This document shows positions 34,595 to 46,104 of a stretch of DNA of 64,000 bases, piece by piece (positions within the stretch are counted from its first letter, which is position 1; each line of letters begins with the position of its first letter). The notes beneath the pieces were generated by a model, which saw only the letters and a program-made list of their open reading frames with translations, did not search any database and had not been told where the DNA came from. The DNA comes from Silene latifolia (Eukaryota; Streptophyta; Magnoliopsida; Caryophyllales; Caryophyllaceae), in NCBI RefSeq assembly GCF_048544455.1, contig NC_133538.1, forward strand, positions 43,002,969-43,066,968, written 5' to 3'. The translations under genes were made by a program, and so were the position numbers.

Positions 34595-35754
34595 TTAAGT
34601 ATGTATAATATTTGAGATTTTTTTGTTTGAAGTGACAAATTTTCATTACTTTTATTTAAGTGCAGTGTATATGAAAATTATTATAGGTAAGGTCTTTATC
34701 TTTGTTATTTCTTATTATGCGGACCATAATCGTGACGTTTAAAAGGCTTCTTACAACAACGTAGAATAACAAAGATTAACACTTGCCTTCGACACGTACT
34801 ATGTAAATGATTACGTGATTTCAAGCCCAAGAACAATGTAAATGGTTTCATTTTTTTTGCATGATGAATTACTTTAAACAATAAAAATACCATCCAAATT
34901 ATTTAAAAGTTAACTCTTTCCGAGTCCCGTGTTAAAAAAATGACCCTTTTGAGCTCCCTTTATTCCAATCCCGACTTCCAATTGAAATATTGGCCAACAT
35001 TTCGAGTCTATCACAACCTATGTTAGAAATACTTTATACAAAATGGTGGAAATTAAAAAGAAACACGTATATGATGTATTACATGTGTTAAACTCTTTTA
35101 GCGACTGAGCTTACATGTATTTTTTTTTATCTTTTAATATTTATAAATTATATTTTAATTTTTTGACGTCGAAATTCAAAATCAACTGAGTTTATATATA
35201 TATTTTCTAAGCTATATTTTGTTACTAATTTACGGAACTTACATCCACGTGCTCATCCCATACTATCAGAGTTTGGCTAGAGACATGGGGTTGATTCATA
35301 AATAGTTTACGTTAATATACCGACGTGCTAATTATATACAAGCATGTACTCTATAGAAAATTACTAATAGGCTCGTGCATGGCACGGGCATTAAATCTAG
35401 TATTATATTAAAGAAAGCTTTTTGCGAAGCACGTGGTAATCTCCAAGTTTTTCAAAACACTTAACTTAAAAATTAATATAAATATTGAACTTGATAAGAT
35501 AATATTGTTTAGAATAATATTTTCTACGTAGCAAACTTTAAGCCAAATTCTAAATTTTTAGCAATATTTATTAATAATAAAATCAAGACAAGATATATTA
35601 TACTAGAGTTTGAGTTTAATAAAAAGAAGCACAATTAAACACATAATTAGCAATTATCAATAAAAGAAACTACGGCGGAGTATATAAACAATAGATAAAA
35701 TTGTACGTGTAGTTAAAGATTTTATATTTGTGTACACAAATCCTTAACCAATTC

Positions 35755-36030
35755 AGGGGGTGTTTGGTTGGAGTTTTTGGAATGGATTGGAATGGATTCA
35801 GGCCATTCCAATGTTTGGTTGGAGCATTTTGGAATGGAGTTAGATACCTGATGGATTCTTACTCCATTCCAACCCCTTGGAATCTCATACCCATCCCTCT
35901 CCCCAAGTTTCCAACTCCATTCCACCCAACACATTCTTATTCTCATACCCGGATTGAACCAAACAACTTTAAACATGTATGGGGTTCTAACTCCATACCT
36001 CCTTGAAGTTAGAATCCATTCCATTCCATA
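35755..36030. repeat. MITE-like repeat with GGAATGG/CCATTCC palindromes
   Basis: It starts near GGGGGTGTTTGGTTGGAG and contains many GGAATGG and CCATTCC blocks in inverted order, with GAACCAAACAAC near 35,956. GGTGTTTGGTT-type ends are common in plant MITEs. The right end is not clear. Confidence 0.5.
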
Positions 36031-36665
36031 CCTATTTCTGTATATAAATAGGGTCTTTTAAACTCCCTTCCCCTTGCCCGTAACTATTGAGATTTACGTT
36101 TTTTGTTTTGATCTTTAGCTAGATTAGCTTATTTTCTGTAGTATAGTTGTTTGTAATATTTATTTAAGCATATGACCCCTATCCTTTTTTTGCCTTGAGT
36201 TTTTTGAATTTATTTTTCATATGTTCAATTGCCCATGCAGCCAAGCTATTATAATCGTGTGATTTAATTTAATAAACATGAATTTCGTATTACTTTTTTT
36301 GGAGAATTGTAGATAGACAAAGGATGCAACGAGCAAAGGCGAAAGCTATCTTATTGAAGTAAGACAAACGAGTTAGGGTGGTAGATGACTTATGGTGATC
36401 GGCCAAAGATACATATTCAGTTTATGTAAGTCTAATGGAAAAGGGCATCCTTGAATAAACTTAGATATCACAATTATTCGTACGAAATGGAATACATTTA
36501 TACAATACCTCATATTTAATTGGTAGTCTAAATTATTTTCCTTTTGCTTTTACTTAGAGTTACTTTGCTATGACAATATTTGTTTCCAAACTAATTGTAT
36601 ACGTCTTTCATCCTACAGGTTTGAATATCGCCGAAGTTAATGGCCGTGAAATAAAGAAAATACTA

Positions 36666-36754
36666 CTCCCTCCGTCCAAGTCAATAGTTTACACTTGCAT
36701 TATTCTCGCTAACATAATAAAGCAAGTGTAGACTATTTAATGGGACGGAGGGAG
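36666..36754. mobile_element. Stowaway MITE, 89 bp, TA duplication
   Basis: It starts CTCCCTCCGTCCAAGTCAAT and ends TTTAATGGGACGGAGGGAG, flanked by TA (36,664-36,665 and 36,755-36,756). The arms are nearly perfect inverted repeats, with ACACTTGC and GCAAGTGT inside. Confidence 0.9.
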
Positions 36755-36789
36755 TACTGTTCTGCTTATTATAGTTTATTGTAATGTTC

Positions 36790-37630
36790 AATAATTTGAT
36801 TGTAATTTGTCTATGTTCATTTGACGGAGATTCTAGGTTTACGGTAAGGTTTCAGTCTCCATATTGTCGGATGCACATAATAAATTAATAATCTCAAGCC
36901 TAATTATTACTTCCGCAAAATTTTGGGATATAACGCTAAAATGTGTACATTGGCGAAAGATTAAGCATGAGACTGGCGAGAATTTAAAAATTGAATACAC
37001 TCTTACTATGATTTACTATAACAATTGTTATACGAAATAGTGTGATTATTCAATAGACGAATGCATGAATACAACAAAAATTCCGTATAATTAATCACGT
37101 ATGAAATAAGCATATATGCATAATGACCAAGTTCTGAGAGTGAATTATGGATTTTTCTATGATTTGTAGAAAAACCTATTCAATTTGTATGCGGAGAACT
37201 ACTTTATTAGGAATTAGGAACCAATGAGATACCAACCGTATAAGACCTCATGAGGCCATGACTAAGCTGGATTAGAAAACTAAATGAAAAAAACGTGTCC
37301 AATTTATTTATTATAAAAAGGTACATAAAAAATGCTCTTGGTTTCATTTTTGACAATTATCTCCCTTTCCCTCCCATGCATCAAATTTTTTTTAATTAGA
37401 ATAACAATTGATATATACGCATTTTATTATGCTAAGGGTCAATAGTTTGATTTTGAAAATAATATGACAATTTTACTCTTTCTCTTGATGGATTACTATT
37501 TTGCAGGGTCAATAAATTAAGATTTCTACGTCCTTTACCAAAGTAGTATATAGTTTCGATCATAAAAACATTTTTACCATTGTTACATTTTGTACGACAG
37601 ATCACTACAATTAGGATAGTACGGGCATTA
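36790..37630. other. AT-rich non-coding end of Helitron D
   Basis: No gene or repeat is evident before the damaged terminus. Confidence 0.4.
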
Positions 37631-37637
37631 AATCTAA

Positions 37638-37655
37638 TATATATATATATATATA
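37638..37655. repeat. (TA)n tract at the left border of the MULE
   Basis: About 18 bases of TA repeats stand between Helitron D and the MULE inverted repeat. A matching tract lies at the other end (42,968-42,983). Confidence 0.95.
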
Positions 37656-37791
37656 GGATGAATTGATGAAAACCCCCTTAAATGTTACACTTTTTAAAAC
37701 TTAACCCCTTATGAAATTTTTTTTAAAAATTAATACCTTAATGTGAACTCCGTTCACATTTTGGTACCTTAAGTGAAATCCGGTCAAAAAA
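37656..37791 (+). repeat. Left TIR of the MULE
   Basis: It matches 42,833-42,967 in inverted orientation. It contains its own small palindrome GTGAACTCCGTTCAC. Confidence 0.95.
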
Positions 37792-38148
37792 AATGTGAAA
37801 TACCCATTTTACCCCTGGCTTTATATACACTCTCACCCAGCCCACTCACCTAGCACTCTCATTAATCCCTCAGTAAAAACACACAAAATCCAATTTTTCC
37901 CCCAAATTACCTTTGACGATTACTACTCCAAAACGCAGATTAATTGAAGATCATCATTAATCAAAGATCAAGTTTTCATTCATTTGTAAGTAAGATTCTT
38001 CACTCTTTCCCTTTTTTATTTAATTTGTTTGATTATTTTCAAACCCTAATTTTCTGAGTTCTTTATTTATCAAACCCAGTTAATTAATTTTTCTCGAGTT
38101 AATTTTTTTCAAACCCTGAATATTGTTGTATAATATGTTGTTGTAGGC

Positions 38149-41100
38149 ATGAATAATTTTACTGTTAATTTGCGTGTAAGCCATGGAGGTACTTTTGCAT
38201 ATAGGAATAGTTGTGTGGAATATGTTGGTGGTGCTGTACAAATCCACGGTTGTGTGTGGATTAATGTCATAAACTTCAAGTATTTGAGGGATATGGCTGA
38301 TAAATTAATGGGGAAGGAATGTGAAATTTGGTATAAGAAGGGTGGAATAAATGCGGTTGTGGTAGAAGGCAAGTTGTAGGTGATTATGATGTAATACCAT
38401 TCTTTGAAATCCAGGGATGCAAATAAGGAGATTTTTTTGTATCTTGTTAAGCCACTAACACCCCATCCACCGCTCTATGATCAGTCCCCTAATTTGACCG
38501 AAACAAAAAACTTTTATTGGGCTTATCCCCAGTTAAGCCCTTACCAAAATGTGGCCCATCTTTGCAACCCAACATCACTGCATCATCATCTTCACAAAAT
38601 GTCACAAGAGAATCTTTGACTTTGACAAACACAACAAATGCATTGCCCAATTCTACTTTTGCTTTTAAGGCACCCTCTCAAAAGATTCCTTCAAATCGAC
38701 AACAATAACTTCCCAACACCCTCTCATTGAAGACAATGATGACATAAAATGGTCCAGGAGAGATCCTAGAAGATTTAATACACCCACTGAACTTAAAAAA
38801 AAAAAACAGCCTGTGAGAAAGCTTCACCTTCAAAAAACTGTCACTCCACCTTGCTTAAATCTTCAAAAAACTCCCACTTTGTCGGTTCAAAGAAGCCATA
38901 AAAACTCCCACTCAACCTTCAGAAAATCTTCAAAAAACTCCCACTGTCAGTTCAAAGAAGCTTGTAAAAACTCCCACTCAACCTTCAAAAAACCTTCAAA
39001 AAACTCCCACTCCACCTAAACTACCAGCTTCTGATGATGTCACTAAGGTGTCAGAGGGGAAAGATCAAGGTAAAGCTGAGCTGAAATGCATAGGGCAAGT
39101 TAAAGCTGTGTTGTCTGGACTAGGGAAAGGGAAAGCTAAGGTAGGTGAAGGTAAGAGGGTAGCTGTTGGTACAGATCTAGGAGTTCATCAAAAGAAGAGT
39201 GGAAGAGGAGGGGCTAAGGGTAGAAAAGAGGGATCTAGTAGTGGTATTGAAGTTGTTGCTTCCGGTACAAGGAATAGGAAGAGAATACTTGAAAGATCCT
39301 ACTCCTGAAGATGAGTTTGTTGATTCGAAGGCGTGATAATGAAAAGGATATAAGTGACTTGTGAGTGGCGGTTTGGGGAGGAAGATTTGATTGATGAAGA
39401 TGATTTGTTTCATGACAAAGAGGATGGGGAGATACTAAAGGGTGTTGAAAGTATTTTCACCAATCTAAACCCGAAAATTGTCAAGCTAATGGGAAGCATA
39501 TCTGGGGTATTGATGACATTGAAGTTGCAATCAATGAAGAGAGGGATGATGATTCTGATGAACTCGAAGCCTTCGGGGCTCGGATAATGATGAGGTAGAT
39601 CCTTACAACACTTTTAATGAATCTGTTGATTTGAAGGGGCCAATTGTTTTAAAAGTAGGGCTTAAATTTGCAAATACAATAGTCTTGAGGAAGGCATTAG
39701 TTCAACATAGCATAGAAAATGGTTATGACTATTATTATATGCATAATGCTAGTGATAGGATAACTACTCAGTGCATGAACAGATGCAAGTGTGGGTGGGA
39801 TAGTGTGAGGTCAAGGCACAGGTCTTTAGAAAATTGTACATGTGATCCAGAGAGTAGGTGTTACTTTAAAGTGCATGCTAGACCATTGGGTAAGGGACAA
39901 AATTTGATTAAGTCTTTGATTCTTGAACATACTTGTGGAATGTCAAATTACAATAGGAAAGTGTCTTCTGAATACTTAGCTGATAAATTTCTTGAGTTTT
40001 GGAGAACAAACATGGATTGGAAACTAAAGCAATTCAGAGATCATGTTTTTCAAGTTTTAAATGTGGAAGTTTCATATGCTAAGTGTTGGTTAGCAAGGTC
40101 TAGGGTGAAACAAATGATTTATGGTAATGACAAAGACCAATATGCTAAGGTTTGGGAATATGCATCACTATTCGAAGTATAACCCAGGTTCCTCCTCATT
40201 TGTGGTGTGTGGTGGTATTGATAGGCCACCTGTTTATTTCAAAAGAATGTATATTTGTCTCCATGCTTGTAAGAAGGGATTTAAAGAGGGTTGTAGACCT
40301 ATAATAGGGATTGATGGGTGTCACTTGAAAGGTGTTTTCCCAGGTATGTGTCTTGTGGCAGTTGGCAAAGATGGGAATAATAATATATACCCTGTAGCTT
40401 GGGCTGTTGTTGAAGTTGAAAATACTGAGGCATGGAGATGGTTTTTAGAATTACTTAACCATGACATAGGCAAAGAGGAAGGGGAGGGTATGACATTCAT
40501 GTCAGATAGGCAGAAGGGGCTGCTTGATGCCTTGAGAACTGTGGTGCCCAAAGCGAAGTGAGTCTCGTGTCGGACACATTTGGGCTAACTTTAAGCTCAA
40601 TTACAGTGGCCAAGTGTACAAGGATGCCTTATGGAATGCTGCAAGAGCAACAACAGAGGTAATTCCATATCCTCTGACTTGAATTACTGAAATTTTTTTA
40701 AATACTAATCTAATTTGGCAGGTGTCACTAATCATTTAACATATATGCAGGCTGACTTTAACTATCACATGGATGGTATAAAGTCATTATCCAATGAAGC
40801 TTATGAATATTTGAAGGCCATACCCCCACAACACTGGTCAAGGCATGCCTTTGGGACTCAAGCTAAGTCAAATATGCTACTTAATAATTTGTGTGAGTCT
40901 TTTAATAGTGTACTGAAAGAAGTGAGGGATAAGCCCATCCTAACTCATATGGAATGGATGAGGAGATATGTAATGAAAAGAAACTTTGACAAGAGGGAAG
41001 GTGTGGTCAATTATAAAGGAAAGGTTATGCCTTATGTAAGTAAGTACTTGCAATGGGCTAGAGAGGAGGTAAGGTACAGATGGTATTACCTTCAGAGGTG

Positions 41101-41736
41101 GGTGTATCGAGGTGGTGTACAAAGGAGAGCCCATTCTCACAATATCACTGAAAAACTTGTGCATGTAGGCATTGGGATATCACCGAGTGCCATGTCTTCA
41201 TGCGGTGGCGCTCTTATGAAAGCAAGGCTCAACCACCGAGGATTATGTTGATGAGGCATACACTAAGGCCAAGTACATCAAAGCTTATGAGCCGCTTGTT
41301 GCCCCAATGCCAGGAGTGAAGCATTGGGCCAAGACTAATCTGCCAACCTCTACCCCACCCATGAGAAAGATGCAGCGGGCCATCTCTGAAAAAAAGAAGA
41401 AAAGAACCTGGTGAAGGTGAGGGCAGATTTGTGAAGAGGCAAAAAAAGTCACATAATTGTAGCCATTGTAGCCAACCAGGTCATACTAAGAAGACCTGCA
41501 AGAATCCACCAGCCCCTCCAAAGCAACCAGGAAAACCAGGGAGACCGAGGTCCTCAAATCCATGGACCACCGAGCAAAGGAACAATGCTGCTAAAAGAAG
41601 GACAGCACCAACAACAACTCCAACAACAACTGCAAGTGCAGCACCAACAACAACTCAACAACAATCTGAATCGCAAGTCAGCCTCTTATCATTGCAACCC
41701 AATCAAGCCAATGCTAAAACCTGTTATGTCTTGTAG
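38149..41736 (+). pseudogene. MuDR-type MULE transposase, multiply frameshifted
   Basis: A 5' leader with a likely intron (37,986-38,146) leads to ATG at 38,149. Segments follow in family order. An N-terminal domain has FTVNLRVSHGGTF and YVGGAVQ (the HGG-type PB1-like start). A Lys/Pro/Thr-rich linker has KTPTQPS repeats (38,820-39,020). The MuDR DNA-binding region (39,631-40,182) has CKCGWDSVRSR. The catalytic core (40,121-40,561) has GIDGCHLKG and SDRQKGL, with the core Asp residues. After a frame change come GHIWANFKLNYSG and, past a 92-bp intron (40,659-40,750), ADFNYHMDGIKSL and NNLCESFNSV, with the likely core Glu. A SWIM-type finger (about 41,155-41,200) is split between frames (CACRHW, then VPCLHAV). 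A CCHC knuckle (CSHCSQPGHTKKTC) ends the protein at 41,736. Frame breaks near 38,375, 39,310, 40,180, 40,558 and 41,195 leave no complete enzyme. Confidence 0.85.
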
Positions 41737-42047
41737 TCTTCTAGTTTGATGAAACAATTATGTGTATTTGGTTGTGTTGTAACCTCAGTATTATGTTCAA
41801 ACAATTTTTAATGTTTTGTAAGACATTTAAGAAGTAATGATATGTTAAGGATCATTATCAACATTTGAGAAGAGCAACAAATTTTGTAGAAATCTTAGAA
41901 TTCCTCCTTCAACTACTTGTTCAACTACTTAGTACATAGCATCTAATAACTCATGGCATTACAAGTGAAGGGAAAATGGCCATGAGGCATGAAATCAACA
42001 CATACAACTTACCTATTACATCTCATCTACCTACCTAAATAAACTTG

Positions 42048-42494
42048 CTAAATAGCACAATCAAGACAACAATAACTACAATCTTCACTCGACATGAACA
42101 TCGGTTTTGATGTATAGCTACTTGTACGACGCCAAACTCCAACTATTTCATCTTTGCCATTCTTCAAATTTTCTATCTCCAACTTCCCTTTTTTCCTCTC
42201 TTCTTTAACATATTGCAAATCTTCTTTCAAAATGGATACTTCACTTTTTAGGATGTTCTTCTCCTTCATTAGCTCACAAATAACATTCCTTTGCCACTCG
42301 GTTTGAGACTCATCAACCCATCTAAAAAGTTACAACCACGAAAATTTGTTTCCTGGTTGTAAAATTTGCAAGCTTCAAATAATCGTCCGGTTTGATCGTC
42401 CAAGACTTGCATCGACGAATCGGATGCCGCAATAACATTTCCGTGGGGCATGAGAAGAAGACCTTGACGAAGAATCTGACCTACTCATCGACAT
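42048..42494 (-). pseudogene. GRF-type zinc finger plus coiled-coil gene of the MULE
   Basis: From ATG at 42,494 the minus strand reads MSMSRSDSSSRSSSHAPRKC, then YCGIRFVDAS. After a frame change it continues GRLFEACKFYNQETNFRGCN. A third frame gives FRWVDESQTEWQRNVICELM, then KEKNILKSEVSILKEDLQYV and a long Lys/Glu coiled coil, ending at 42,048. The spacing C-x-C-G, then GRLFEAC, then GCNFFRWVD is that of a GRF zinc finger, a domain of nucleic-acid-binding proteins. Two frame changes of one base are needed. The gene is convergent with the transposase and uses the right TIR side as its upstream region. It has no transmembrane segment, unlike the related ORF at 51,365. Confidence 0.6.
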
Positions 42495-42832
42495 TTTCTG
42501 GAAAAAAAATCAATTTACAATTTACCCCCAAATTTATGAACCCTAACTATATATTAACAAAAATAAGATTACAAACTCAAAATAAATAGATAGAAATTAA
42601 AGAGTGGAATAAAATAAAAATATTTACCTTAGGGAGAAGAAGATATGAAGGAAGGGCTTGTAGTTGAAATGGTGAGTGAGAGATTGAGAATAAATTAAGA
42701 GTTATAAATGAAGGAGGCAAGATGATGAAGTATAAGAAGGAAGGGAAGAAGCAGTGAAAGCAATGAATAAGGGTATAATGGGCATGAAATCTTGAATTTG
42801 GAGGAAATTTAAAAAGTGGCCGGAATATTCCC

Positions 42833-42967
42833 TTTTTTGACCGGTTTCACTTAAGGTACCAAAATGTGAACGGAGTTCACATTAAGGTATTAATTTTTAA
42901 AAAAAATTTCATAAGGGGTTAAGTTTTAAAAAGTGTAACATTTAAGGGGGTTTTCATCAATTCATCC
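42833..42967 (-). repeat. Right TIR of the MULE
   Basis: An inverted copy of 37,656-37,791. Its outer end is 221 bases upstream of the DUF538 start codon. Confidence 0.95.
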
Positions 42968-43188
42968 ATATATATATATATACACACACACGTTTGTCTA
43001 AAAAAAAAAAAAACAACAATCCAAATCTCCAACAACCGAACAAAGGGCATTATAGTCATTATACACAACAACAAACAACTCTCAACCTTTCCCTTTAAGC
43101 TTTCCTAATTACCTCAACATCTCCCATAAATCTCTCATTTCTTCCACCAAACCCAAACAAATAATCAATCAAAAACCCCAAATTAAAC
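42968..43188 (+). promoter_or_regulatory. Short 5' region of the DUF538 gene, bounded by the MULE
   Basis: Only 221 bases separate the MULE end from the start codon. They contain the TA tract, ACACACACACG, a poly-A tract (42,999-43,013) and a CT/CA-rich leader (CTCTCAACCTTTCCC, ATCTCTCATTTCTTCC). No clear TATA box is seen apart from the TA tract. The ordinary promoter of the gene must lie beyond the insertion or has been replaced by it. This is an inference from spacing. Confidence 0.4.
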
Positions 43189-43985
43189 ATGAATAATCTT
43201 GTTGTTCAAATCACAATACTAATCACAACCCTAATTTACTCAACAACTCCATCACCCATAACAGTTCATCAACTCCTTAAAAACAAGGGTCTTCCACAAG
43301 GTCTCTTACCAAAAGAAGTCAAATCTTATGAATTTAATGACCAAAATGGCCTTCTAAATATATACCTTGATGGTCCATGCTTAACAAAATTTGATAATAG
43401 GGTGAAATTTGATAGTGTTGTAAGGGCAAATCTGACATTTGGTGAACTATTAGGTGTTGAAGGATTAACACAAGAAGAACTGTTTATTTGGTTACCTGTT
43501 AAAGAGATTAGTGTTAATGATCCTGATTCTGGGTTAATTTTGTTTGATATTGGTATGGCTCAAAAACAACTTTCTTTATCACTCTTTGAAGATCCACCTA
43601 GTTGTAAACCTAATCATCAAGGTATTTTTTTTTTCCAATTTTTCAATCTTTTTCTGATTTTAATTTCTGGGCTGCTTTTATTTTTTGCTGATTAATTTGA
43701 ATTTTCTTTTGATCGACTCTTTTGGGTTTTCTCAATTCCTTCTCAAATAAAGAGATTCTGTCCCATTTTAATTTTTTGAATTTTTGAATTGACTCTAGTC
43801 TTAACATTTACTCCTAATTAAGAATTATACGAGGTAAGACTGTGTACATCCGTACACAACCGAACCTTAAACAAGTGGAGTACATTTCTTTCTAAGAATT
43901 TAATCACCTTTTATATTGTACAGGAAATATAAATTACAGGGGAAGAAAGGACAAAGGAGTAGTTTTGATGAAGAAAGATGGATAG
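43189..43985 (+). CDS. DUF538 family protein, two exons
   Basis: Exon 1 (43,189-43,621) and exon 2 (43,924-43,985) join through a GT-AG intron with a pyrimidine-rich ...TATTGTACAG acceptor, giving 164 residues. Residues 1-22 form a hydrophobic signal peptide (ITILITTLIY), so the product is probably secreted or vacuolar. The DUF538 domain covers about residues 25-140 and shows the family blocks LLKNKGLPQGLLPKEVKSYE, LDGPCLTKFDN, VRANLTFGELLGVEGLTQEE, LFIWLPVKEI and LILFDIGMAQKQLSLSLFED. The last 20 residues, from exon 2, are basic (RGRKDKG). DUF538 proteins are plant-specific, with proposed roles in stress and lipid or chlorophyll binding that are not settled. The frame is intact and codon use is ordinary. 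The first exon alone reads through the intron to a stop at 43,693, which could mislead a gene finder. Its upstream region is cut short by the MULE. Confidence 0.88.
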
Positions 43986-44040
43986 ATGATTATATATTGT
44001 AGGTTGGTGGTGTTAAATACAGTAAGTCAGTAAGTTGTAT

Positions 44041-44165
44041 CACAAAATCTCATTGAAGACGGCACGTATCCGTCGCTTTGGAGTGATGAATACCATTTCT
44101 TCTCACAAATGATCCAAATAGAGTAGAGAGGGATGCTCCGACCCGTCTTCAGCAACACTAACTGA
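44041..44165. repeat. MITE-like repeat, CACAAAATCTCATT family
   Basis: The head CACAAAATCTCATTGAAGAC and GAATACCATTTCTTCTCACA match the copies in Helitron A. It lies 55 bases after the DUF538 stop codon, so it is probably within the 3' UTR or just past it. Confidence 0.55.
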
Positions 44166-44169
44166 AATT

Positions 44170-44738
44170 GTATAGAGATCCCAAATTTTGGTTTCAATTT
44201 TTGATAAATGCTTTAAATATTTCCATCTAGTACTACATTTTTTTTTTGTGTTGTTACTTATAGCCTAATCTAATCTAACATTTTTTCCAATCTTATTGAT
44301 CACACTGAAGAGTAAGTTCTACTGCGTCGATTCATTGAACAACCGTATGGAAATGAAATGAACGGAAAGAGTGAGTGACTAGTCGTAGTTAGATAGAATA
44401 ATTCAATGAATTAGAGGTAATTAATAGGATTATGCATTATAGTTCCAAACTCTGGAATGGTATTTAAGGTTCATGAATGTATGCTAAGTAGTCAGATTAG
44501 GAGAAACTTACTTAAATTCTAAACCTTTCTATTTGCATTCATTATATAAGGTTCATGAATCTCAAGTTTTGAACAAATTAATGCTTTTAAGTTATTCAAT
44601 TACCAAAATAATAATCTCACAAAAAAATTAGAAGTAAATGTTTGTAGATGATGACTTAATTATTTGAACATAAAGAGATAGACTGTTACTAGAATTATTC
44701 TCCACTTGCTACAATGTTTGTGGATGACTTACGGAATT
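44170..44738. other. Non-coding spacer
   Basis: No gene, repeat family or structured signal was recognised. Confidence 0.4.
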
Positions 44739-44740
44739 TA

Positions 44741-45720
44741 TTTCCGCAGTACGTATTTTACTCATTTTAGTACTTTTTACCCAATTCTTTCCATTTACCT
44801 ACCCTCGTTAAAAAACAAAAGAAACCCTAATTCTCTCTCAGTGCAACCACTCCCCCTCCCAAATCTATCAAATTTAATTGATTGTGAAACCTAAATTGAT
44901 TGAAGAACATGTATTTAATTCGTAAATTACAATCTATTAACCAAATTAGTTGTTCAATGTTTCTTTTTAATAAGAATCTGGTGTTTATATTAGGGTTTGA
45001 ATTAGATAGATTTTTGTATCTGTCGTCGTTCGATGTTGGTCGGAGGATAACACGAGGAGCGACGGTGGCATGGTGGGCCTGGAGAGGACGGCCGGTGTGA
45101 GAAAGGGAAGCGCGGTGGTGTAAAATGTGGTAGGGCGGCGCACATGGTGGCACGAACAAATGTTGACATTAGAGGCGACGAGTGCGAATGGCGCATAGAA
45201 TTATGTACGCCAATTAGGCTGTCGGAGATGGGCGTGGTGGTCGCTTGATGAGGTTGGTGGTCATGGTGGGTGGCTAACGGTAGTTGTGGTGTTGGGCAGG
45301 TGGCTGCTGGTGGAGGTTCACCGACGACTAGCAGCGTAGACGACGCGTATTTCATATGGCGTAGTTTGGATGAATTTTTCTTTTTCGTTTTTGCTCAATG
45401 TAGTAGTGTACATTGTAACTGCTTGGAATTTACTTTTACTTTGTTTTTCTTGTTCACAAATGTATTCCATAGTATATCAATACGTTTATGATTGTAGTAG
45501 ATTTGTTCGTAAAATAATTTATTAAATAAGCATATAATTTATTTAGGCATTGCATAATTATTTGTGGTATGAAAATTATTTATCAATGTACTACATGGTT
45601 AACATGTGAAATTAGAGAGAATAGATTAGAGAGAAGTTAGTGACAGAAAGTGGGAGGGGAAATAAAAGGGATATAATTGTCAATAGTGTACTACAATGAG
45701 TAAGATATATACTGCGAAAA
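44741..45720. mobile_element. Non-autonomous TIR element, about 980 bp
   Basis: The left end TTTCCGCAGTACGTATTTTA, followed by CTCATTTTAGTAC, matches in inverted orientation the right end: TTTTCGCAGTATATATCTTA, then CTCATTGTAGTAC on the minus strand. The inverted match covers about 40 bases with few differences. The interior has a GC-rich part (45,020-45,350) with open frames that look like composition artefacts. The class is likely Mutator-like. No clear target duplication was seen. Confidence 0.55.
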
Positions 45721-46104
45721 TCAGCACCCATTATTTATTGTCATTCAAACTCCATGTAATTAACTATGAGTACATGGAAACTTTGGAAAGTACTACGGAG
45801 GAGTACTATTTTACGGTAAATTCACTGTAAAATGACAAATTATCGAGTACAGACTTTCTTCAATTTCCTCCTCCACCCCGAAAGCTGCCGGTTTTAATTA
45901 ATTATCCGTCCAAATGTTTAGACGTACACTTAAGTTTACCTGTTTATTGTTAATCTGTTTTCATTCTTGGTTTATATTCCTAAAATTTTTGACATTTGGA
46001 AATGTGGTGAACACTGAACAGATAGAAATAGTATATTTACTAAAACATGTTTCGAGTCACTTGAAGTTGAGCTTAAATATATAGGTGCGATATCTAGATT
46101 TGAT

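Larger units (their letters stand above)
29374..35400 (+). mobile_element. Helitron-like element C
   Basis: It starts TCTATATTATTAAAGGAAGC after A, six bases beyond the end of element B. Its 3' end is the hairpin GCTCGTGC-ATG-GCACGGGC (35,371-35,389), followed by ATTAAATCTAG and T. It is about 6 kb and AT-rich, and includes a SINE, a Stowaway remnant, a PIF/Harbinger-like MITE and an opposite-strand Helitron terminus. No Rep/helicase ORF was seen. Open frames such as 33,500-33,721 are short and unrecognised. Confidence 0.7.
35401..37637 (+). mobile_element. Helitron-like element D, 3' end damaged
   Basis: It starts TATTATATTAAAGAAAGCTT directly at the T after element C's CTAG. Its 3' end keeps ACGGGCATTAAATCTAA and T, but the left arm of the hairpin is lost (TAGTACGGGC). 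It is about 2.2 kb with no coding region. It contains a Stowaway MITE and a GGAATGG-rich palindromic repeat. Confidence 0.55.
37656..42967. mobile_element. Mutator-like element (MULE), 5.3 kb, long TIRs
   Basis: Terminal inverted repeats of about 135 bases (37,656-37,791 and 42,833-42,967) start GGATGAATTGATGAAAACCC and are almost identical, differing by an inserted T and a substitution or two. Both ends sit in TA repeats, so the usual 9-bp duplication is masked. It carries two genes: a MuDR-type transposase (plus strand) and a GRF zinc-finger/coiled-coil gene (minus strand), arranged tail to tail. The near-identical ends show recent movement, yet the transposase frame is broken in several places. 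Confidence 0.9.

Noticed and set aside
43622-43695. Read-through of DUF538 exon 1 to a 168-residue protein
   Set aside because: The GT donor, T-rich run, and AG acceptor at 43,923 giving an in-frame basic tail and stop make the spliced form more likely. The read-through adds a Phe-rich intron translation.
44827-45355. Overlapping minus-strand ORFs of 110 and 117 codons
   Set aside because: GC-rich interior of a small TIR element. Pro/His/Arg-rich without recognisable domain or splice signals.
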